Positions 59,624 to 64,000 of a DNA stretch of 64,000 bases are shown in pieces (the stretch's first letter is position 1; every line of letters begins with the position of its first letter). The position numbers and the translations under genes are program-made. The notes under the pieces were generated by a model. The model did not search any database. It was given only the letters and a program-made list of their open reading frames with translations, and was not told where the DNA came from. This DNA comes from Calothrix parasitica NIES-267 (lineage in GTDB: Bacteria; Cyanobacteriota; Cyanobacteriia; Cyanobacteriales; Nostocaceae), in the NCBI RefSeq assembly GCF_002368095.1, contig NZ_AP018227.1, positions 4,215,796 through 4,279,795 of the forward strand. Direction: 5' to 3'.

Positions 59624-62323
59624 ATGCATTTAAAAAGATGTCAATTAAGTGTTTTTATTAGTTTGTTGGTGGTTTTGTCTGCTTCGTTTGTTCCTAATTT
59701 ACCCACGGTTTTGATGACATCGGGGATTTTGGCTCAAACCGTAGATGAGCGGAAAGCGGAGGCTGATAGGTTGTTGCAGCAAGGGATTGAGCAGGCACAA
59801 ATTAGTCAATATGAAGCCGCATTAATGTCTTGGAAACAAGCACTACAAATCTACCATGAAATTAAAGATCGTCAAGGTGAGGGTAGAATACTGGGAAATC
59901 TCGGTATTGCCTACCGTAACTTAGGAAATTACCCTGTAGCCATTAACTACCTTCAACAAAGCTTGAAAATCTTACAAGAAATTAAAGATCGTCAAGGTGA
60001 GGGTAGAATACTGGGAAATCTTGGTAATACCTACCGTAACTCGGGTGATTATACTAAAGCTATTAAATATTATCAACAAAGTTTAAAAATTGCACAAGAA
60101 ATTAAAGATCGCTACAGCGAGAGTCGTGGATTGAATAATCTCGGTCTTGCCTACTATTCATTGGGAGACTACCGTAAAGCCATTAACTACCATCAACAAA
60201 GCTTAGAAATTGCACAAGAAATTAAAGACCGTATTAGTCAGGGTAAAGCACTAGGAAATTTAGGTATTGCCTACCTTTCTTTAGGAGACTACTCTAAAGC
60301 AATTGACTACCATCAACAAAGTTTAAAAATCGCACGGGAAATTAAAGACCTTCAAGGTGAGGGTAAATCACTAGGAAGTCTCGGTAATATTTACTATTCA
60401 TTGGGAGACTACCGTAAAGCCATTGACTACCATCAACAAAGTTTAAAAATCGCACGGGAAATTAAAGACCTTCAAGGTGAGAGTGAATCACTAGGAAGTC
60501 TCGGTCTTGCCTACTATTCATTGGAAGACTACCGTAAAGCCATTGACTACCATCAACAAAGTTTAAAAATCGTACGGGAAATTAAAGACCTTAGTGGCGA
60601 GGGTACAGCACTAGCAAATCTCGGTACTGCTTACGGTTTATTAGGAGACTACCCTAAAGCCATTAACTACCTTCAACAAGGTTTAAAAATTGCACAGAAA
60701 ATTAGAGAGCGTAATGGCGAGGGTGTAAGACTGGGGAATCTCGGTCTTGTATACCTTCGCTTTAAAGATTACCCCAAAGCCATTGACTACCATAAACAAG
60801 GTTTAAAAATTGCACAGGAAATAAAAGACCGTCAAAGTGAGGGAAAAGCGCTAAACAATCTAGGATTTACTTACTACAAAAAAGGAAATCTCACTGTAGC
60901 TGAAAATACTTTAATTGAAGGCATAAAAGTTTACGAATCTCTCCGGGGTACAGAATTAAAGGATAGTGATAAAGTTTCTTTCTTTGACACTCAAAGTCAT
61001 ACCTATCACAATCTACAACAAGTCCTCATCGCCCAAAATAAATATGATGCGGCTTTAGAAATATCAGAACGCGGACGGGGACGGGCTTTTGTGGAACTAC
61101 TTGCTTCGAGGTTATCTCCTAACTTTCAAGAGCAATCTCTGAAACCGCCCAATATTGAAAAAATTAAACAAATAGCAAAATCCCAAAATTCAACCCTTGT
61201 TCAATATTCAATTATTTACGATGATTTCAAAATCGCAGGTAAACAACAAACTAAAGAATCCCAACTCTACATCTGGGTAATCAAACCCACGGGTGAGGTC
61301 ACATTCCGCAAAGCTGACTTAAAACCACTATGGCAGAAAGAAAATACAACTTTGGATGAACTTGTAACCACCAGTCGCAACTCTATCGGAGCAAGAGGTG
61401 CAGCTTTTCGCGGTATTGACGTATCTTTCAACCCCGAAGCATCCAAAGCAACTAATAAACTCAAACGTCTCCACGAGTTATTAATTAACCCTATCGCTGA
61501 TTTATTACCAAAAAACCCTAGCGCTCGAGTTACGTTTATTCCCCAAGAATCTTTATTCCTGGTTCCCTTCCCAGCACTCCAAGATAAAAACGGTAAATAT
61601 TTAATCGAAAAACACACTATTCTCACATCCCCATCGATTCAAGTTTTAGAATTAACCCGCGAAAAAAGACAACAAATAGGAAGTCTTCCCATACAGGGAA
61701 GTAATATGTTAATTGTCGGTAATCCCACCATGCCGAAAATTCCTCCCAAAATCGGCGAAACACCGCAACAGTTAACACCTTTACCGGGAGCGGAGAAAGA
61801 AGCAAAAACCATTGCGAAATTATTCAAAACTCAAGCTTTAATCGGTAATCAAGCTACCGAAACCAGAGTTACTCAACGCTTACCCCAAGCAAGATTAATT
61901 CATTTAGCAACTCACGGTTTATTTGATAACGTTCAGGGTTTGAATAGTGGAATTGCTCTTACACCATCTTCTCAAAACGAGGGTGGTGATGGATTATTGA
62001 CAGCAGGAGAAATCCTCGGTTTAAATTTAAATGCTGAATTAGTGGTATTAAGCGCTTGCGATACTGGAAGGGGAAGGATTTCTGGTGATGGTGTAATTGG
62101 CTTATCTCGTTCGTTGATTAGCGCCGGTGTACCTAGCGTATTAGTTTCGCTATGGTCGGTTCCCGATGCGCCGACAGCAGAGTTAATGACCGAATTTTAT
62201 CAAAATCTTCAGAATAATCCCGATAAAGCTACTGCGCTGCGACAGGCGATGTTGAAGATAATGAAACAGCATCCAAATCCTCGCGATTGGGCTGCTTTTA
62301 CTTTAATTGGGGAAGCGGAATGA
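59624..62323 (+). CDS. Exported TPR-CHAT protein 2
   Basis: 899 residues from the ATG at 59624; the upstream frame from 59468 has no signal-peptide logic. A signal peptide is at 1-38 (VFISLLVVLSASFVP). About 10 TPRs, with DRQGEGRILGNLGIAYRNLG units, precede a CHAT domain with His764 and Cys812. The CHAT part is nearly identical in DNA to CHAT1, whereas the TPR half differs. It starts 178 bp after CHAT1 ends. Two paralogues with different TPR scaffolds could recognise different partners with the same protease domain. Confidence 0.9.
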   Translation: MHLKRCQLSVFISLLVVLSASFVPNLPTVLMTSGILAQTVDERKAEADRLLQQGIEQAQISQYEAALMSWKQALQIYHEIKDRQGEGRILGNLGIAYRNLGNYPVAINYLQQSLKILQEIKDRQGEGRILGNLGNTYRNSGDYTKAIKYYQQSLKIAQEIKDRYSESRGLNNLGLAYYSLGDYRKAINYHQQSLEIAQEIKDRISQGKALGNLGIAYLSLGDYSKAIDYHQQSLKIAREIKDLQGEGKSLGSLGNIYYSLGDYRKAIDYHQQSLKIAREIKDLQGESESLGSLGLAYYSLEDYRKAIDYHQQSLKIVREIKDLSGEGTALANLGTAYGLLGDYPKAINYLQQGLKIAQKIRERNGEGVRLGNLGLVYLRFKDYPKAIDYHKQGLKIAQEIKDRQSEGKALNNLGFTYYKKGNLTVAENTLIEGIKVYESLRGTELKDSDKVSFFDTQSHTYHNLQQVLIAQNKYDAALEISERGRGRAFVELLASRLSPNFQEQSLKPPNIEKIKQIAKSQNSTLVQYSIIYDDFKIAGKQQTKESQLYIWVIKPTGEVTFRKADLKPLWQKENTTLDELVTTSRNSIGARGAAFRGIDVSFNPEASKATNKLKRLHELLINPIADLLPKNPSARVTFIPQESLFLVPFPALQDKNGKYLIEKHTILTSPSIQVLELTREKRQQIGSLPIQGSNMLIVGNPTMPKIPPKIGETPQQLTPLPGAEKEAKTIAKLFKTQALIGNQATETRVTQRLPQARLIHLATHGLFDNVQGLNSGIALTPSSQNEGGDGLLTAGEILGLNLNAELVVLSACDTGRGRISGDGVIGLSRSLISAGVPSVLVSLWSVPDAPTAELMTEFYQNLQNNPDKATALRQAMLKIMKQHPNPRDWAAFTLIGEAE

Positions 62324-62371
62324 ATGGTTCCATTTTCTAAATTCTGACTGGCTAGTTTTCTCGGAAACTTC

Positions 62372-62397
62372 GGGAGACGTAGCAGTGCTACGTCTCT
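62372..62397. repeat. GGGAGACGTAGCAGTGCTACGTCTCT hairpin
   Basis: Family member 49 bp after CHAT2, a possible terminator. The flank resembles the units at 1363-1577 (ttttctcggaaacttcggg). Confidence 0.6.
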
Positions 62398-62598
62398 ACA
62401 TTCCATCAGACATCAGAATTAATGAAAGTCCTGTTCGTATGATTCACCATCATTTTTGCATAACCTCCCCAGTACCCAGAGATATAAGTATATAGTTCAC
62501 CAAACCACCGGTAACACCTAAGTACCGAATCGGCAGAATCTAGCTAAATTCTGCCTTTCCTAACCATCCGAACAATATTCTAATTAAGGGAAAGTATT

Positions 62599-63264
62599 AT
62601 GAATCAAAAGTTTTTTGTCGTCGATAGTCAACAATTATGGGTGGATGAAACAATTAAGGTATTGCATTCGAGGTATCCCCAAGCTGAAATTTTCGCGGCT
62701 ACAAATGCTGTCGATTTTCTAAATCAACTTTCAACATATAAACCCGATTTGGTTGTGATGGATATTTCGATTGCGGAAAAAAATGGAGAAATATCGCTTG
62801 TAAATACGGGAATGCAGCTTTTGAAAAAAATTATGCTGAATTATCCCCAATTAAATATAGTTGTTCAAAGTGCCCATCTCAAAAAATTAGTGCGAATAAA
62901 ACCCGAAATTGATTCACGAATTAGAGGTTTTACCGTAGCTGATAAAAGCCTTTCCCCTGCTGATTTTTTGCGAAAAGTTGAGTGGAGTTTGCACGGATTA
63001 ATTAATACTAAAGATATTCCTTACATAAATTCAGCATCACAAGTAAAACCAGAATGGTTAAGACTGTTAGATTTAGCTTTTGGGGAAGGATTGCAAGATA
63101 GAATTATAGCCCGACATATTTGTGTTTCGGAACGAATGGTAAGGCATTATTGGGAAAGATTGCAAGATGCTTTGGGTCTTGATTGTGATGAATTGAAAAA
63201 TCAAGGGAAGAATTTACGAATCGTGACTCAAATCCGCGCTCGGGAAGTGGGGTTAATTGATTAA
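62599..63264 (+). CDS. Receiver-HTH response regulator (NarL/LuxR-like)
   Basis: 221 residues. The receiver part (1-125) has the phospho-acceptor Asp55 (LVVMDIS) and a Ser/Thr position in VVQSAH. A Lys near 113 (VADKSLS) completes the site. The C-terminal helix-turn-helix is GLQDRIIARHICVSERMVRHYWERLQDAL (about 165-193). It starts 275 bp after CHAT2 with a GGGAAAG ribosome-binding-site-like sequence. It may regulate the protease genes around it. No sensor kinase is adjacent. Confidence 0.82.
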   Translation: MNQKFFVVDSQQLWVDETIKVLHSRYPQAEIFAATNAVDFLNQLSTYKPDLVVMDISIAEKNGEISLVNTGMQLLKKIMLNYPQLNIVVQSAHLKKLVRIKPEIDSRIRGFTVADKSLSPADFLRKVEWSLHGLINTKDIPYINSASQVKPEWLRLLDLAFGEGLQDRIIARHICVSERMVRHYWERLQDALGLDCDELKNQGKNLRIVTQIRAREVGLID

Positions 63265-63428
63265 CTTTTTCGTTCGTAGTTAGGCTTACAGCGCTCTTGC
63301 TTACGCTTTAGCATAACTACCTTTCCTGCATACCCCCTTAACACCTCAGATATATAAATATTTAGAGCGGGTGAATAATTATTTAAAACTCGTTGCCAAT
63401 ATCCTATAATTCAACCAAAACAACAACA
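63265..63428. other. Short intergenic region
   Basis: Contains a fragment of a GCGCTCTTGCTTACGCTTTAGC-type repeat and AT-rich promoter-like sequence. No gene. Confidence 0.4.
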
Positions 63429-64000
63429 ATGAATCGTAAACGTACAGTATCCAGAATTCTTCTCGCTAGCAGCATTTTAGCTTTAACAAACATCCTATTT
63501 ACGGCTAATATTAAATTTAATTCTACAGCTTCCGCTCAAACTACAAAAACAGAAACCAACAATCAATTATTCTATATTTATAAAGGAGAAAAAATTCCTT
63601 TAACTCAACAAACAGATATTGTTGCTGTTGAATTCAAAACTTTACCTACAACTCGCAACCCTAATCCTCTTTATCTAAAATTAGAACAGGATTTACAAAC
63701 AGGTACTCGGACTCGTGGTGGAAGTACTTCTCAAATACAGGTTCAACCTTTGGGTGAAAATTACGCTGTTGTCACTTTACCTCGAAATAACAATACCAAT
63801 ATTCAAAAACAGATTGAAAATCAAAGTTACGTCAAAGCTGCTTTACCAGTATTAAGCCGTACTAATAGCCAAGATACAATTGTTTTACCCAACGAAATTG
63901 TTATTAGTTTTAAACAAAATATTTCTGATAACCAGAGAGAATCTATTCTCAAACAAAATAATTTAGAAATTGTTCGTCCCTTACGTTTCTTCCCCAATTT
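63429..64000 (+). CDS. N-terminal part of an exported S8-type serine peptidase (runs off the window)
   Basis: The frame opens at ATG 63429 and has no stop before the window edge, so at least 190 residues are present. A signal peptide (RKRTVSRILLASSILALTN, cleavage about ASA/QT) is followed by a propeptide-like region: TDIVAVEFKTLPTTRN, YVKAALPVLSRTNSQDTIVLP, EIVISFKQNISDNQRESILK and VRPLRFFPN. This is the beta-alpha-beta inhibitor fold that precedes many S8 domains; the catalytic domain lies outside. Together with the CHAT proteins it suggests a proteolysis-related neighbourhood. Confidence 0.7.
   Translation, partial: MNRKRTVSRILLASSILALTNILFTANIKFNSTASAQTTKTETNNQLFYIYKGEKIPLTQQTDIVAVEFKTLPTTRNPNPLYLKLEQDLQTGTRTRGGSTSQIQVQPLGENYAVVTLPRNNNTNIQKQIENQSYVKAALPVLSRTNSQDTIVLPNEIVISFKQNISDNQRESILKQNNLEIVRPLRFFPN

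Overview
The window looks like chromosome from a filamentous, probably heterocyst-forming (Nostocales-type) cyanobacterium. The visible reasons are low GC content, scattered GCGATCGC (HIP1) octamers (for example near 6643, 10463, 21070, 23740, 34619, 45335 and 54705), many heptanucleotide/octanucleotide tandem repeats and palindromic intergenic repeats, and cyanobacterial genes: a CrtO-type carotene ketolase, a CYP110-like P450, a CpeT/CpcT-family protein, a lumenal-type pentapeptide protein, an ABC1 kinase and CHAT/TPR proteins. A Rivularia/Calothrix-like host is a guess; nothing in the window fixes the genus. No rRNA, tRNA or CRISPR array was recognised.

Layout. 0-13 kb: small metabolic enzymes in single-gene units (SDR oxidoreductase, SAM methyltransferase, creatininase-like amidohydrolase, a BchE-family B12-binding radical SAM enzyme, a GH57 glycosidase, a histidine kinase, a VOC protein). 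13-22 kb: a metallophosphoesterase, a probably frameshifted PD-(D/E)XK-like nuclease, an ABC exporter, an exported CpeT/CpcT-like protein, a DUF202 protein, an alpha/beta hydrolase and an ABC-2 permease. 22-32 kb: a 1335-residue G8/beta-helix/DUF4114 surface-type protein, a DUF1778-GNAT toxin-antitoxin pair, an ACC deaminase/D-cysteine desulfhydrase-like enzyme, a fasciclin protein, a TetR regulator and an LRR protein. 32-48 kb: envelope and housekeeping genes (MurJ, LCP ligase, mannose-1-phosphate guanylyltransferase, ABC1 kinase, ABC-2 ATPase, topoisomerase IB, DUF2993, CrtO), then an RHH-like/HNH pair and a saccharopine-dehydrogenase-like protein. 48-53 kb: a receiver protein with Glu at the phospho-acceptor site, a cation/proton antiporter, a P450, and a wrecked MazEF-type toxin-antitoxin locus next to an ISAzo13-type remnant. 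53-64 kb: a protease-rich block with an S8 peptidase, a decayed TPR gene, two tandem secreted TPR-CHAT proteins, a receiver-HTH regulator and the start of a second, exported S8 peptidase.

The strongest unusual signals are structural. (1) A 143-bp non-coding element is present twice, in opposite orientations, differing at one base. Each copy sits inside a CCTCTCC...GGAGAGG palindrome and is flanked by a locus-specific 11-bp direct repeat. (2) A second, roughly 155-bp inverted-repeat element has 8-bp near-duplications, and one copy interrupts a TPR gene in which codons expected to be CAA read TAA. (3) The CHAT domains of the two tandem CHAT genes are almost identical in DNA while their TPR halves have diverged, which suggests gene conversion. 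(4) A toxin-antitoxin locus is broken at both genes. (5) A CpeT/CpcT-family protein carries a signal peptide and a C-terminal PEP-CTERM-like tail.

Most genes appear to be monocistronic. Likely co-transcribed groups are the DUF1778-GNAT pair (14-bp overlap), the RHH-like/HNH pair (6-bp gap) and CHAT1-CHAT2, possibly with the following regulator.
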